A stretch of DNA of 64,000 bases from an uncultured Paracoccaceae bacterium (GTDB lineage Bacteria > Pseudomonadota > Alphaproteobacteria > Rhodobacterales > Rhodobacteraceae). Location of the stretch: NCBI GenBank assembly GCA_947501355.1, contig CANMVA010000003.1:80768-144767 (forward strand), read 5' to 3'. The notes below the pieces were generated by a model. It was not told the DNA's origin. It worked only from the letters and a program-made list of their open reading frames with translations, and searched no databases. Positions 18,909-28,516 of the stretch are shown here, in pieces (position 1 is the first letter of the stretch; the number at the start of each line of letters is the position of its first letter). The position numbers and the translations under genes are program-made.

Positions 18909-19826
18909 TTGTTTACCTTCAACAAAATCTCAATCTCGGAGGTTCTGGAACGGATAGCACCAACCGAGACAAAGCTCTTACGCGATGGCGAAATCTGTTT
19001 TGTCGGAAAAATTCCGCTCCCTCTGAAGGATCGTCTCTGCGCTTGTTCGACAGAGGCACAAATAAAAGAGGCGAATTCCGAGGCAGATGTCGCAGGCATT
19101 ATAACTACGCCTGATCTCTGCGCAGCGGTCGCTATAGAAAAGGCTCTGGTGCAAAGTGCATATCCACTAAGAACCATGTTTCAGGTCCATGACCACATCT
19201 CAAGATTGCAGGGATTTCAGTGGGAAGACTTTGATACGGAAATAGCTGAAAATGTTCACATACACTCCTCTGCTGTCGTTGCAGAGAAGAACGTTCGCAT
19301 TGGCGCCGGTTCAACCATAGGACCGAACAGCGTCGTAAAAGAGCGCACAATCATTGGCGAGAACAGCCACCTCGACGCCGGTGTCCTTGCAGGGGTAGAA
19401 GCTTTCGACCTCGATAAGACAAGCACGCCGGAAATGCTTTTGCATCAGAGCGGTGGTGTCAAAATTGGAAATAATGTCGAAATTCTATCCGGATGCACGA
19501 TTGTACGCTCGACATTTGGAGGCTTCACAAAGCTTGGAAACCGAACAAAACTCGATTGTCAGGTTCATGTGGCCCATGACTGTATCTTGGGCGAGCTTGT
19601 GGTCGCTGCAGCGTGCGCACTTTTTTGTGGAAGGGTGACCGTTGAAGACAATGTATTCATCGGACCCAACGCTACAATCCGCAATGGGGCATTAGTGAAG
19701 ACCGGGTCATTTGTTTCTATGGGTGCGGTCGTTATTGCTGACGTTCCTGAAAACACCAAAGTGTCCGGAAACTACGCCATCGAACACAAAAAATGGCTAA
19801 GATTTCTTCGGCAAGCGACCAAGTGA
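18909..19826 (+). CDS. LpxD-like left-handed beta-helix acyltransferase
   Basis: 305-aa acyltransferase with hexapeptide repeats (for example HIHSSAVVAEKNVRIGAGST and GVKIGNNVEILSGC). The segment QVHVAHDC aligns with the catalytic-histidine region of LpxD (UDP-3-O-acyl-GlcN N-acyltransferase), and an LpxD-like N-terminal domain precedes the helix. True lpxD normally lies between bamA and fabZ; here the gene is in a glycan locus, so it probably acylates or acetylates an amino sugar, perhaps the 3-amino group made by WbpE. Start is TTG 18909 with GAGGAA close upstream. It faces galE divergently and converges on the next glycosyltransferase with five bases between the stops. Confidence 0.75.
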   Translation: MFTFNKISISEVLERIAPTETKLLRDGEICFVGKIPLPLKDRLCACSTEAQIKEANSEADVAGIITTPDLCAAVAIEKALVQSAYPLRTMFQVHDHISRLQGFQWEDFDTEIAENVHIHSSAVVAEKNVRIGAGSTIGPNSVVKERTIIGENSHLDAGVLAGVEAFDLDKTSTPEMLLHQSGGVKIGNNVEILSGCTIVRSTFGGFTKLGNRTKLDCQVHVAHDCILGELVVAAACALFCGRVTVEDNVFIGPNATIRNGALVKTGSFVSMGAVVIADVPENTKVSGNYAIEHKKWLRFLRQATK

Positions 19827-19831
19827 AGGGG

Positions 19832-21355
19832 TCAACATAGTAATTCGGCGTAAAGAGTATGAAGATTTTTCGTTTGCGCTGACCAACTGTATTTGGTGCT
19901 TAGAAGGTCGTCTGTACGATCCGAAATCCATGTATCGCGATCACCGCTTAGGAAACGTTCAATCCCGCTTTTAATACCATCAGCGGACGTATGGTCCATT
20001 ACCAAGCCTATATCCAATTCTTCGACAAAGGCTCGCATATCAGGCAGATCTGAAATCAATATCGGCAATTTCGCGGCAGCAGCTTCAAAGAGTTTGTTGG
20101 GCATTGCCATCTGGTAGCTTAGTGACACGCCTTGGATCGGGATAATGGCAGCACTTGCAGAGGCAATCGTTCCGACAACATGATCGTGCGGAACACTGTC
20201 GAACATATGCACTCGATCCAAAATCCCCTTAGCCTTTGCGTGCTGAAGGAGCCAGTTATCATCCCGGGCATGTCGCGGTCCCAGTGTCGCTAAATGGCAC
20301 TTTGGCAGTTGCGAGATCGCTTCAATGACCTTGTCCAATCCACGATGCTCTCTCTGAATTCCTCCAGTGTAGACCAGAAGGGGAACATCCTCTTCCAATC
20401 CAGCCATGCTGCGAACGTCAAGTTTCCGGGCGACCGCCTCTTCAGGAGTCAACTCGACTACAGGAGCATTCATAACAACGGTTGGAAAAGACCCTTTATA
20501 TCGGTTTGCATAGAAACGCGCCGCACCATCAGATACCGTGATTAACGCGTCTACATGATCTAGACAGTCCCGTTCCAAGCGATCGACAATGTCTCGGCCC
20601 GCCGGCCCAACATTAGTGGCACGTTCAGTCTCCAATTCGTGCGCGTCATAAATCAGTTTTGCACCATATTGTTTCGCAAGAACAACCCCTGCGGGAAGTG
20701 TGAAAATGTCGTGAGCATGTACAATGTCTGGCACACCCTCAAATTCTTGCCGCAGGAAATTTGCAGCAAAAACAAGTGATTTGAGCTGGTAGAGATTCCA
20801 GAAGGCTTGGTTTGCTTCCTTGACTTCTTTTGCGATACGCTGATGTCGAGAAGTGAGGCTCTCATTAAGGATACTTAATCTAGCAGACTTCCGAATTGAA
20901 GGAGCTAGTTTCGCTTTTACCTTTAAACCCCACCACGCTGTAAGATGTTCGAGCTTTAATCGCTTTCTCTTTTTCCCCAAGTGGCTCTTGTAGTGTTCGC
21001 GATAAAGTCTCGGGTCCTCAAGCAACACTGAGATATCACTTGGAAGCCTACGCAGTTCTCGCAGATTTTCTGTATGGTTTGCGAGGCGCCTAAATTCCAT
21101 CTCCGCAACTTTTCTCGCCCTAGTCAAATAGTCAAAATTCTGAAAATCATCATGCGAGATAAGGCTAAGATCCTTCCACTCAAATCGATTAATTTTTACG
21201 TCTTCAAACTCGGTGTGTTTCGAAAAACCTGACGGACGATCACAAAAAACTGTGACGTTGTATTTGGCAGCCAATGAGACTGCCTCCTTGATTACCCGAG
21301 CATCTCCGAGAGCCTCATGATAATTTAAAGACCAAACGTTTGGACGTGATTTCAT
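19832..21355 (-). CDS. glycosyltransferase, GT4-like, 507 aa
   Basis: GT-B glycosyltransferase. The N-terminal domain contains DIVHAHDIFTLPAGVVLAKQ and LIYDAHELE; the C-terminal domain has VYTGGIQREHRGLDKVIEAI and MAMPNKLFEAAAAKLPILIS, the GT4 donor-site pattern. Between them is a basic region (residues about 125-180). AT-rich, like the rest of the island; no ribosome site is evident before ATG 21355. The 203 bases upstream up to mrpG hold no gene I can support and probably mark the island edge. Confidence 0.8.
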   Translation of the reverse strand: MKSRPNVWSLNYHEALGDARVIKEAVSLAAKYNVTVFCDRPSGFSKHTEFEDVKINRFEWKDLSLISHDDFQNFDYLTRARKVAEMEFRRLANHTENLRELRRLPSDISVLLEDPRLYREHYKSHLGKKRKRLKLEHLTAWWGLKVKAKLAPSIRKSARLSILNESLTSRHQRIAKEVKEANQAFWNLYQLKSLVFAANFLRQEFEGVPDIVHAHDIFTLPAGVVLAKQYGAKLIYDAHELETERATNVGPAGRDIVDRLERDCLDHVDALITVSDGAARFYANRYKGSFPTVVMNAPVVELTPEEAVARKLDVRSMAGLEEDVPLLVYTGGIQREHRGLDKVIEAISQLPKCHLATLGPRHARDDNWLLQHAKAKGILDRVHMFDSVPHDHVVGTIASASAAIIPIQGVSLSYQMAMPNKLFEAAAAKLPILISDLPDMRAFVEELDIGLVMDHTSADGIKSGIERFLSGDRDTWISDRTDDLLSTKYSWSAQTKNLHTLYAELLC

Positions 21356-21558
21356 TCGTTGCTCTTAATCTGCTGGACGGAAACAGACTATCAAAAAGTG
21401 GCCCAGCAATGACGAGGGTGTCATACTGTGGAGTCTTCAACAAAGCCACCAAGAAATCGTCGCAGTAAAACGACGTTATGAAGCCAGACCGGAAGTGACC
21501 TGACAAAGCAAAGTTTGATGCTTGGATATACTTGACGCCTGAAACTGCTCGGAGAAGC

Positions 21559-21858
21559 TCACTCTTTCCCCGTCCACATCTTGACCCCCGTCCGCACCGC
21601 AGCCCTGCCGATCATATGTGCCGCTACGGGGGCGGTCAGCAGCAGGAACAATACCAAAGCGATCAGCAGAAATGTCACGCTGAGGTCCCAGAACCACATT
21701 GCAGCACCCAGCATCACCAGACCTGCGGACAACGTGCCTGCTTTTGTCGACGCATGCATGCGCACCAGCACATCCGGCAAGCGCACTACGCCCAAAGCGG
21801 CGATGACGGCGAAGAAACTGCCCAACAACACCAACCCGCTGATCGCATAATCCATCAT
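21559..21858 (-). CDS. mrpG: Mrp/Mnh antiporter subunit G
   Basis: Small membrane subunit (99 aa, three helices) of the multisubunit cation/proton antiporter. Motifs GVVRLPDVLVRMHASTKAGTLS and LLLTAPVAAHMIGRAA are typical of MrpG/PhaG. Its first ATG overlaps the mrpF stop as ATGA. Last gene of mrpABCDEFG. Confidence 0.92.
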   Translation of the reverse strand: MMDYAISGLVLLGSFFAVIAALGVVRLPDVLVRMHASTKAGTLSAGLVMLGAAMWFWDLSVTFLLIALVLFLLLTAPVAAHMIGRAAVRTGVKMWTGKE

Positions 21859-22208
21859 GGCTCGGTCCCTCCGTTTTCGCTGATATCGCGGAATTCCTCT
21901 TCCAGATCGGTCAACTCATTATCGTCGCGGCGCGCCAGACGGCGCTCGGCGAACCGCGCCAGGGCGACAGTTGCCAGGAAACCGATCAGCGCCAGCACGA
22001 TGGCCACGTCCAGAAACGCACGCTCGTCGGTGGCGATGGCGAACAAGCCACAAAAGACCACGATCAGGATCGTCATCATGTCGAGCGCCACCACGCGGTC
22101 GGGCAGTGTCGGGCCTTTCACCAGCCGGTAGAAGCCCAGGACAAGGGCCACGGCCATGGTTATGAACCCGATGCTGAGGCTGAGGTTGAGGAACTCTGCT
22201 CCGCTCAT
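21855..22208 (-). CDS. mrpF: Mrp/Mnh antiporter subunit F
   Basis: Membrane subunit of 117 aa with three helices; GPTLPDRVVALDMM is the family hallmark. I place the start at ATG 22208 (MSGAEFLNLSL) because it forms an ATGA overlap with mrpE, as at other junctions here. The acidic tail (NELTDLEEEFRD) lies after the last helix. Confidence 0.92.
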   Translation of the reverse strand: MSGAEFLNLSLSIGFITMAVALVLGFYRLVKGPTLPDRVVALDMMTILIVVFCGLFAIATDERAFLDVAIVLALIGFLATVALARFAERRLARRDDNELTDLEEEFRDISENGGTEP

Positions 22209-22684
22209 GTCTCCAAGGCCTCCCGCACCCATTTCTCCATCGTGTTTTTCAGCTGCGCGACCACGGCATCAGGGTCATCGGCGAACATCGCATGCACAAA
22301 CAGCGTCTTGCGATCCTCGCTCACATCGAGGCTGAGCGTGCCGGGGGTCAGCGAGATCAGGTTCGTGACCAGCAAGATGCCGGTGTCGCTTTTGATATCG
22401 AGCGGCATCTCGATGATGCCCGGACGGCTAAGCTGGGTCGGCGTGATGACGTCCCAGACTACGGCCAAAGACGACACGACAAGCTCATAGTGAAACATCA
22501 CCACCAGCCGCGCCCAGTAATAGGCGCGCAGGAAATAGGCGCTGGGGCCGCCCAGCAAGGGTTGCAGCAGCCACAGCACCGCAAAGCCCAGCACAAAGCC
22601 CACGGCCAAGGTCGTCAGCGTGAAGTTCCCGGCCAACGCCGACCAGCTGATCGCAAGGATGAGGTTCAGCAGAAACAGGTTCAT
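22205..22684 (-). CDS. mrpE: Mrp/Mnh antiporter subunit E
   Basis: 159-aa membrane subunit. The N terminus MNLFLLNLILAISWSALAGN, the middle YYWARLVVMFHYELVVSSLAV and the C-terminal ITLTPGTLSLDVSEDRKTL-type region (here ISLTPGTLSLDVSEDRKTL) are characteristic of MrpE. It overlaps both mrpD and mrpF by four bases. Confidence 0.92.
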   Translation of the reverse strand: MNLFLLNLILAISWSALAGNFTLTTLAVGFVLGFAVLWLLQPLLGGPSAYFLRAYYWARLVVMFHYELVVSSLAVVWDVITPTQLSRPGIIEMPLDIKSDTGILLVTNLISLTPGTLSLDVSEDRKTLFVHAMFADDPDAVVAQLKNTMEKWVREALET

Positions 22685-24180
22685 GACTGCTCTCCTAACA
22701 CAGCTTCGATATAGGCCGCAGGGTTCAACAATTGCTCGGCCGAGCGTTCGGCAAACTGAACGAAGGGCTCCGGGTAGAAGCCGATGATGATCGTCAGCGT
22801 GGCCAGAAACGCGATGGGCAGCAGGTAGAACCAGCGCTGTTCCGGCGTCAGGATGCTCAGCTTGGGTTCAAGATCGTAGGGATGCGGCTCCCAGAAGGCT
22901 TGCGCCCAGATTTTTGTCATTGAATAGATCGTCAGCAAGCCAACGGCGAGGGCTACGCCTGCGATGAACCACATCTCGATATCAAGCGAGGCTTTCACGA
23001 GAATATACTTGGCCCAAAAGCCCGAAAGCGGCGGAAAGCCGGCCAGTGAAAAGGCCGGGATCAGGAAGAGCACGCCCAAAAGCGGCGCGGATTTGTAAAG
23101 CCCGCCGATCTCTTTCAACTCGGTCGAGCCTGTCAGCTTCTCAGCCACCCCGGCGATCAGGAACAGGTTTGCTTTCACAACGATATGGTGGACCAGGTAG
23201 AAGACCGCGCCGACGATGGCCAAGGGCGTAAACAGCGCCAGACCAAGGATCATGTAGCCGATCTGGCTGACGATATGGAACGACAGGATCTTGCGGAAAT
23301 CGGTTTGCGCCGCAGCCCCCAAAACGCCCGTCACCATGGTGAAGCCTGCGACCCAAAGCAGGATCGTGTGGGTGTAGGCGATGTCATGGTCGAAGACCAA
23401 AGTGAACATGCGGATCAGCGCATAGACACCCACTTTCGTCAGCAGACCGGCGAATACCGCAGAGACGCTGAAAGACGGGGTGTGATAGGCCGCTGGCAGC
23501 CAGAAGAACAGCGGGAAGACCGCCGCTTTGACACCAAAAGCGATCATAAACATGACCGCAACGACGGTCAGAAGCCCTCGGTTTTCGACATCTTCCACCG
23601 CAAGGGACAGATCAGCAAGGTTCAGCGTGCCGGTCATGCCGTAAAGCAGGCCGATGCCCGACAGGAACAGGATCGTCGAAACGAGGTTCAGCGTCACATA
23701 TTTGATGCCGCCGTCGATCTGCGCCTTCGACCCGCCAAGGATCAAGAGCCCGAAGGACGAGATCAGCATAACCTCGAACCACACATAAAGATTGAACAGA
23801 TCGCCCGTCAGGAATGCGCCGCATACACCGGCCAACAGCACCTGGAACAGCGCGTGATAGCCAAGATATTCCTTACGGCGGTTGATCTCGGCCAGGGCAT
23901 AGACCGATACGGCCAGACCGGTGATTGCCGTGATGACCACCATCACTGCGCTCAACAGATCGGCGACCAGCGTGATCCCGAAAGGCGCGGGCCAATTGCC
24001 CATCTGCCCGGCGACAACACCGGCCTCAAGCACGTTCGCCATCAGCACGGCGCTGGCGATCAGCAGCAGCGCACAGCCGCCCACGCTGACCCACGCCCCT
24101 GCCCGTTTCTCACGCAGCAAGAACGCCAGAACGGCGGTCAGAAAGGGCAGAATAATCGGTAGACTTAGCACCCAACTCAT
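22681..24180 (-). CDS. mrpD: Mrp/Mnh antiporter subunit D
   Basis: 499-aa polytopic subunit of the proton-antiporter (NuoL/M/N-like) family, about 14 helices, part of the ion pathway with MrpA. Family signs are YVWFEVMLISSFGLLILGG, FPLFFWLPAAYHTPS (with the conserved lysine before it in GVKAAVFP), LLTKVGVYALIR and FSLAGFPPLSGFWAKYILVK. ATGA overlaps at both ends. Confidence 0.93.
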   Translation of the reverse strand: MSWVLSLPIILPFLTAVLAFLLREKRAGAWVSVGGCALLLIASAVLMANVLEAGVVAGQMGNWPAPFGITLVADLLSAVMVVITAITGLAVSVYALAEINRRKEYLGYHALFQVLLAGVCGAFLTGDLFNLYVWFEVMLISSFGLLILGGSKAQIDGGIKYVTLNLVSTILFLSGIGLLYGMTGTLNLADLSLAVEDVENRGLLTVVAVMFMIAFGVKAAVFPLFFWLPAAYHTPSFSVSAVFAGLLTKVGVYALIRMFTLVFDHDIAYTHTILLWVAGFTMVTGVLGAAAQTDFRKILSFHIVSQIGYMILGLALFTPLAIVGAVFYLVHHIVVKANLFLIAGVAEKLTGSTELKEIGGLYKSAPLLGVLFLIPAFSLAGFPPLSGFWAKYILVKASLDIEMWFIAGVALAVGLLTIYSMTKIWAQAFWEPHPYDLEPKLSILTPEQRWFYLLPIAFLATLTIIIGFYPEPFVQFAERSAEQLLNPAAYIEAVLGEQS

Positions 24181-24542
24181 TTGCCAGCGTCCTCGCGCGG
24201 CTCGGCGACCCGCATCTTGTCAGAGTTGAGCGTACCCAACGTGGTAAACGCGCGGAACACCAGCACCAGCGCAAAGGCAAAAAGGCCAAAGCCGATCACG
24301 ATCGCCGTCAGCACCAACGCTTGCGGCAAGGCATTGGCCGCCCCTTCGACGGGGGCATAAGCCCCTTCTTCGATGAGCGGTGGCAGGCCTTGGGTCAGGC
24401 GCCCACCTACAAAAATGGTCAGGTTGGCTGCGTTTGAAATCAGGATCAGCCCGAAGATGAATCGCAACACATTGCGCGCCAGCATCAGATAGACGGCGGC
24501 TGCAACCAACACACCGATGGCGAGGGCCAGAAGCGTCTCCAT
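24177..24542 (-). CDS. mrpC: Mrp/Mnh antiporter subunit C
   Basis: 121-aa NuoK-like subunit with three helices: GVLVAAAVYLMLARNVLR, then FIFGLILISNAANLTIF, then LPQALVLTAIVIGFGLFAF, a near-invariant MrpC motif. Start ATG 24542 shares one base with the mrpB stop. Confidence 0.93.
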   Translation of the reverse strand: METLLALAIGVLVAAAVYLMLARNVLRFIFGLILISNAANLTIFVGGRLTQGLPPLIEEGAYAPVEGAANALPQALVLTAIVIGFGLFAFALVLVFRAFTTLGTLNSDKMRVAEPREDAGK

Positions 24543-24961
24543 CAGATTTCCTCTTCCATCGCGAAGACAAGCGTCAGGATCGCCCCCAGCACGACCAGAT
24601 AGACGCCGATGTCAAAAAACAGGATCGTCGAGATCGGCAAGCCCTTGTCGTCGCCTTCCGCCCCGATGAAAAGCCACTGCCCCGTAAAGGGCGCGTCCCC
24701 GAAAAAAACCGAAAACAGCCCCGACAGAAGCGAGATGGCAAGCCCGACAGCGGCGATGTTCTGCGGGCTGACGCGCAGTGCCTGACGCGCCTCCGACGTG
24801 CCGCAGGACACGGCGTAAAGCACAAAGCCCGTGGCCCCTACGAGGCCGCCGATAAACCCGCCGCCCGGCTCGTTATGGCCGCGCAGCAGCATGTAGATCG
24901 AGAACACGAGCAAAAGTGACGACAGATAGCGCGTCGCCACCTGAAGGATCAGCGAATTCAT
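24542..24961 (-). CDS. mrpB: Mrp/Mnh antiporter subunit B
   Basis: 139-aa MnhB-domain subunit with four helices; [20 protein letters not shown] is the hallmark, and [20 protein letters not shown] follows. Separate from MrpA, so this is a group-1 (seven-gene) Mrp system. Overlaps mrpA by four bases. Confidence 0.93.
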   Translation of the reverse strand: MNSLILQVATRYLSSLLLVFSIYMLLRGHNEPGGGFIGGLVGATGFVLYAVSCGTSEARQALRVSPQNIAAVGLAISLLSGLFSVFFGDAPFTGQWLFIGAEGDDKGLPISTILFFDIGVYLVVLGAILTLVFAMEEEI

Positions 24962-27276
24962 GGCGTATCCTCCTGAACATTCGTGTCTTTATTGGCCATC
25001 CCGCGACGGTGCCGCACAGGCTGGGTGGTGCGCAAAAGCGCATAGGCCGACAGGCCCGCGATCAAGACCACCGCGATCTCGCCAAATGTGTCCAGCGCCC
25101 GGAAATCCACGAGGATGACGTTAACGATGTTGCGGCCAAAGGCGTCCGGCCAGGCGGTCTCGTTGAAATAGGTCGTCAGGCGTGGATCGAACGGTGCCTC
25201 CAGCACCAGCAGGATCGTCATCGTCACGACCGCGCCGACGCCGATGGCCAAGAGAGCATCCCAAGGGCGATGGTCCGATTTGCCCCTCTGGTCCAAAAGC
25301 GGCAGGCGCAGCATGGCGACCGCGACGAGCACGACAATCAGCGTCTCTACCAACAGCTGTGTGATCGCCACATCCGGCGCGCCGTAGATGATGAAGATGA
25401 TCGCAACCGCGATACCCACCACGCCCAGGGCCGCAACTGCCGTGATCCGCGAGCGCGTGGTCACCGTCACCAAAGTGCCCGCGATCAGCAAAGTAATGAC
25501 CGTCCAGTGTTTTGGCGCCAACTCGCCTTCAAAGACCAATGGCCAGTGAAACGCCTCCTTGGCCCAAAGCGTGCCGCCGACGCCCACGAAAAGCGTGGCA
25601 AAGATCACGAACATGTATTGCCGCAGAACACCCGATTGCAGCAGACGTGTCTGCCAGGCCGCCACAGCCTTCAGCCCGTCAAGGACGTTATCCCAACCTT
25701 TGTCAAATTTCGGCGAGGCCTCATTCACCTTGATGAGCGCGGGCCGCAGGGTCCGGTGGAACGCGTAAAGCAGCCCCCCGATCACAAACGTCGCAATCGA
25801 AAGATAAAGCGCAAGGTTAACACCGGCCCAGAGCTTCAGCTCTTTCGCCTCCTCCATCGACCCAAGGAAGCCCTGCACCGTCGGGTTCACCAGATAGGTT
25901 TGCGCGTAGCCCGGCATCAGCCCAAAAAAGAGGCCAAGCACCGCCAGAACGACCGGTCCTGCCAGCATCGACCACGGCGCTTCGTGCGGCGTATGGGGCA
26001 TCTCCCCTTCCGCTTTGCTCCAGAACGGGCGCAGCGCGACGATGCCTGCCACGGCCACCATCAAAGCGTTCGCCGCCAGCGACATACCCGCCACAAAGGT
26101 CACATTGGTCAGGGTTTCTTCGGCGCCCTTATAGGCCAGCTCTTTCGCGATGAAGCCCATGAAGGGCGGAATGCCCGCCATGCTCAACGCCGCCAAAGCC
26201 GCCGCAAAGGCCGTCACGGGCATCGCCTTGCCCAAGCCGCCCAGAACGTTGGCGTCCCGCGTCCCGGTCCCGTGGTCGATACAGCCCACGACCAGAAAGA
26301 GCGCCGCTTTATAAAGCGAATGCACCACCAGAAACGTCACAAACGCCGTGATCGCATAGCCCTCTGCCGAGCCGAGCAACATGGTTAACGTGCCCAGAGC
26401 CATCAACGTCGTATAGGCCAGCGCCTGCTTCAAATCTGTCTGCCGAAACGCCAGGATCGACGCGAAAACCGCCGTCACCGCGCCAAAGACCGTCAGCGTC
26501 CACAGCCATAGCTCCGTCCCCGACAACCCGGGATGCAAGCGCGCCATCAGGTAAACGCCGCCCTTCACCATCGTGGCCGAGTGCAGGAAGGCCGACACCG
26601 GTGTCGGGGCTGCCATCGCGTTCGGCAACCAGAAGTGAAACGGCACCTGCGCCGATTTCGTGAACGCACCCACAAGGATCAGGATCACGATCCCCACATA
26701 CCAGGGATGCTCCCGGATCGCGTCGCCCTGGGCCAAAATTTCGGAAATCTCGAACGTGCCTGCGGCGACGCCCAGCAGGATAAAGCCCGCGAGCAAAACC
26801 AGCGCGCCCGCCCCCGTCAGCAACAACGCCTGCAAGGCCGAGCGGCGCGATTTCGCTTCTTCATTGTTGAAACCGATCAGCAGATAGGACGTGATCGTGG
26901 TTAATTCCCAAAACACGAACAAAGCGATCAGGTTATCGGCCAGAACCAACCCCAGCATCGCCAGCATGAAGCTGGTCAAATAAAGGGCAAACCGGTCATA
27001 TTGCGGATGCCCGGCCAGATAGCTGTTCGAGTAAAGCATCACCGCCGTGCCGATTCCGCTGATCAGCAGCGAAAACGTCAGGCTCAGACCATCGATTGTA
27101 AACGACAGCGCGATGTCCAGCGAGGGCACCCAATTCCACATAAGGCGCACAACCTCGCCTTGGCTCACTGGCCCCAGAAATTGCAGAAAATATGCGAAAA
27201 GTGCCGCGGCGATCAGGACAGGCACCCACCCTACAACGCCATTTGAGGCTGATGCCCCGGGCTCAGATGCTGCCAT
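24958..27276 (-). CDS. mrpA: Mrp/Mnh antiporter subunit A
   Basis: Largest subunit, 772 aa, NuoL-like in the first 500 residues ([74 protein letters not shown] segment) with a C-terminal MrpA-specific and MnhB-like part ([19 protein letters not shown]). The complex exchanges Na+ or K+ for protons at the inner membrane and supports salt and alkali tolerance, fitting a marine bacterium. First gene of the operon; its promoter must lie in 27277-27520, shared with the divergent LysR gene. Confidence 0.94.
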   Translation of the reverse strand: MAASEPGASASNGVVGWVPVLIAAALFAYFLQFLGPVSQGEVVRLMWNWVPSLDIALSFTIDGLSLTFSLLISGIGTAVMLYSNSYLAGHPQYDRFALYLTSFMLAMLGLVLADNLIALFVFWELTTITSYLLIGFNNEEAKSRRSALQALLLTGAGALVLLAGFILLGVAAGTFEISEILAQGDAIREHPWYVGIVILILVGAFTKSAQVPFHFWLPNAMAAPTPVSAFLHSATMVKGGVYLMARLHPGLSGTELWLWTLTVFGAVTAVFASILAFRQTDLKQALAYTTLMALGTLTMLLGSAEGYAITAFVTFLVVHSLYKAALFLVVGCIDHGTGTRDANVLGGLGKAMPVTAFAAALAALSMAGIPPFMGFIAKELAYKGAEETLTNVTFVAGMSLAANALMVAVAGIVALRPFWSKAEGEMPHTPHEAPWSMLAGPVVLAVLGLFFGLMPGYAQTYLVNPTVQGFLGSMEEAKELKLWAGVNLALYLSIATFVIGGLLYAFHRTLRPALIKVNEASPKFDKGWDNVLDGLKAVAAWQTRLLQSGVLRQYMFVIFATLFVGVGGTLWAKEAFHWPLVFEGELAPKHWTVITLLIAGTLVTVTTRSRITAVAALGVVGIAVAIIFIIYGAPDVAITQLLVETLIVVLVAVAMLRLPLLDQRGKSDHRPWDALLAIGVGAVVTMTILLVLEAPFDPRLTTYFNETAWPDAFGRNIVNVILVDFRALDTFGEIAVVLIAGLSAYALLRTTQPVRHRRGMANKDTNVQEDTP

Positions 27277-27357
27277 TTTATCCCTCGTCCAGTCGTCACC
27301 TGACCCAGATCAGGCGTATTCCAATTCTCAATTTAGGGTAAACCCCCAGAATGTCGA

Positions 27358-27400
27358 CAGCCGGGGCATGTCCCACCCCCCGTGTGACATGCCCCGGCTG
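27358..27400. repeat. 15-bp perfect inverted repeat (hairpin) in the mrpA/LysR divergent region
   Basis: CAGCCGGGGCATGTC (27358-27372) and its exact complement (27386-27400) flank a 13-base loop. No gene ends here and no T-tract follows, so it is not an ordinary terminator. It could be an operator or a leader RNA element for mrp or the regulator. The surrounding 226-244-bp divergent region otherwise shows no gene. Confidence 0.7.
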
Positions 27401-27520
27401 ACGTCCGTCTCAGTATATCGTTCCGGATGTCACAAAGATAAGGCAAAGGATTAATAGGAAAACCCGACCAAAACAATAATTTCGATAGCTTTTTCCTATC
27501 ATATGGTGAATCCTCCGATC

Positions 27521-28456
27521 ATGTCCGATCTCACCCTCCGCCAACTACGTTATCTCAGCGCCCTCGCCGACACGCGCCATTTCCGCAAAGCCGCCGAGCG
27601 AGAGGGGATCAGCCAGCCCTCCCTTTCCGTGCAGATCAGCAACCTCGAAGACACTCTCGCCCTGCGCCTTGTCGAACGCGGTCGCGGCCCCGTCACCTTA
27701 ACCCCAGCAGGTCGTGAGGTTTTACTACGCGCCCAAGCGATCCTCGACGATGTGCAGCGCCTCCGCGACATCTCCAACACGCTGAAATCCGGGCTGTCCG
27801 GAACGCTCCGCCTTGGGGTCAGCCCCACGCTCGGCCCCTATCTCATGCCCTATGTCGTAGCCGAGTTGCACCGCGCTTACCCCGACCTTTCGCTTTACAT
27901 CCGCGAACACACCCCCGCCGATCTGCGCCACGAATTGGAACGAGGCGGCCACGACATCCTGCTCACCCAGCTTCCTGTCACCGGCGCAGACCTGACGACC
28001 CGCCGTCTTTTCCGCGAACCGCTCTCGCTCGTCACCGCCTCCGATCATCCGCTCGCCAGCCGCGCCCAGATCATCGAAGGCGATCTGCACGGCCAGGCCA
28101 TCCTCTCTCTCGGTCCCGGCTACGCGCTGCACGATCAGATCGCCGGCCTATGCGCCGACACAGGCGCCGAGTTACAGCGCGACTACGAGGGCACCTCCCT
28201 TGATGCGCTGCGCCAGATGGTCGGCATGGGCATGGGCGCGACCTTCCTGCCCGCGCTTTATATCGCGTCTGAAATCCCGGAAGGCGATCCGTCGCTCGCC
28301 ATCCGCCCCATGAAACGCCCCGCTTTGCACCGCAGCGTTGGTCTGGTCTGGCGCAAACGCTCCGGCAATCTCACCGCGTTCGACCGCATCGCGGACGCCA
28401 TCACCCGCGTCGCCAAAGACCGCTTCGCGGGCCTCATCGCGATCCAATCCGATTAA
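27521..28456 (+). CDS. LysR-family regulator, OxyR-like but lacking the peroxidatic cysteine
   Basis: 311-aa LysR-type regulator. The N-terminal winged helix reads LRQLRYLSALADTRHFRKAA and GISQPSLSVQISNLED. The C-terminal domain strongly resembles OxyR (TSLDALRQMVGMGMGATFLPALY). OxyR's peroxidatic cysteine in GHCLRDQ is here Ala202 in GYALHDQ, while the resolving cysteine is kept (Cys211, nine residues later). Peroxide sensing by a disulfide therefore looks impossible. ATG 27521 is preferred (GGTGA upstream, typical N terminus); ATG 27503 is the alternative. Divergent from mrpA, which it may control. Confidence 0.85.
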   Translation: MSDLTLRQLRYLSALADTRHFRKAAEREGISQPSLSVQISNLEDTLALRLVERGRGPVTLTPAGREVLLRAQAILDDVQRLRDISNTLKSGLSGTLRLGVSPTLGPYLMPYVVAELHRAYPDLSLYIREHTPADLRHELERGGHDILLTQLPVTGADLTTRRLFREPLSLVTASDHPLASRAQIIEGDLHGQAILSLGPGYALHDQIAGLCADTGAELQRDYEGTSLDALRQMVGMGMGATFLPALYIASEIPEGDPSLAIRPMKRPALHRSVGLVWRKRSGNLTAFDRIADAITRVAKDRFAGLIAIQSD

Positions 28457-28509
28457 CCTCAACGCGCGCCCCCGCCCCTTCGCTTTTCCAAAATATCCCC
28501 GCCGGAGGC
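28453..28509. repeat. dispersed intergenic repeat, copy 1
   Basis: Copy of a family of about 57-75 bases whose core reads CGCGCGCCC, then CCCCTTCGCTTTTCCAAAAT, then ATCCCCGCCGGAGGC. This copy overlaps the LysR stop codon and fills the gap before the convergent ycaQ end. Other copies are at 29753, 46754, 53790 and a degenerate one at 54052. Confidence 0.75.
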
Positions 28510-28516
28510 TCCGTCC

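Noticed and set aside
21315..21506. 63-codon frame at the edge of the glycan island
   Set aside because: It overlaps the start of the glycosyltransferase gene, has no ribosome site and shows no recognisable sequence.
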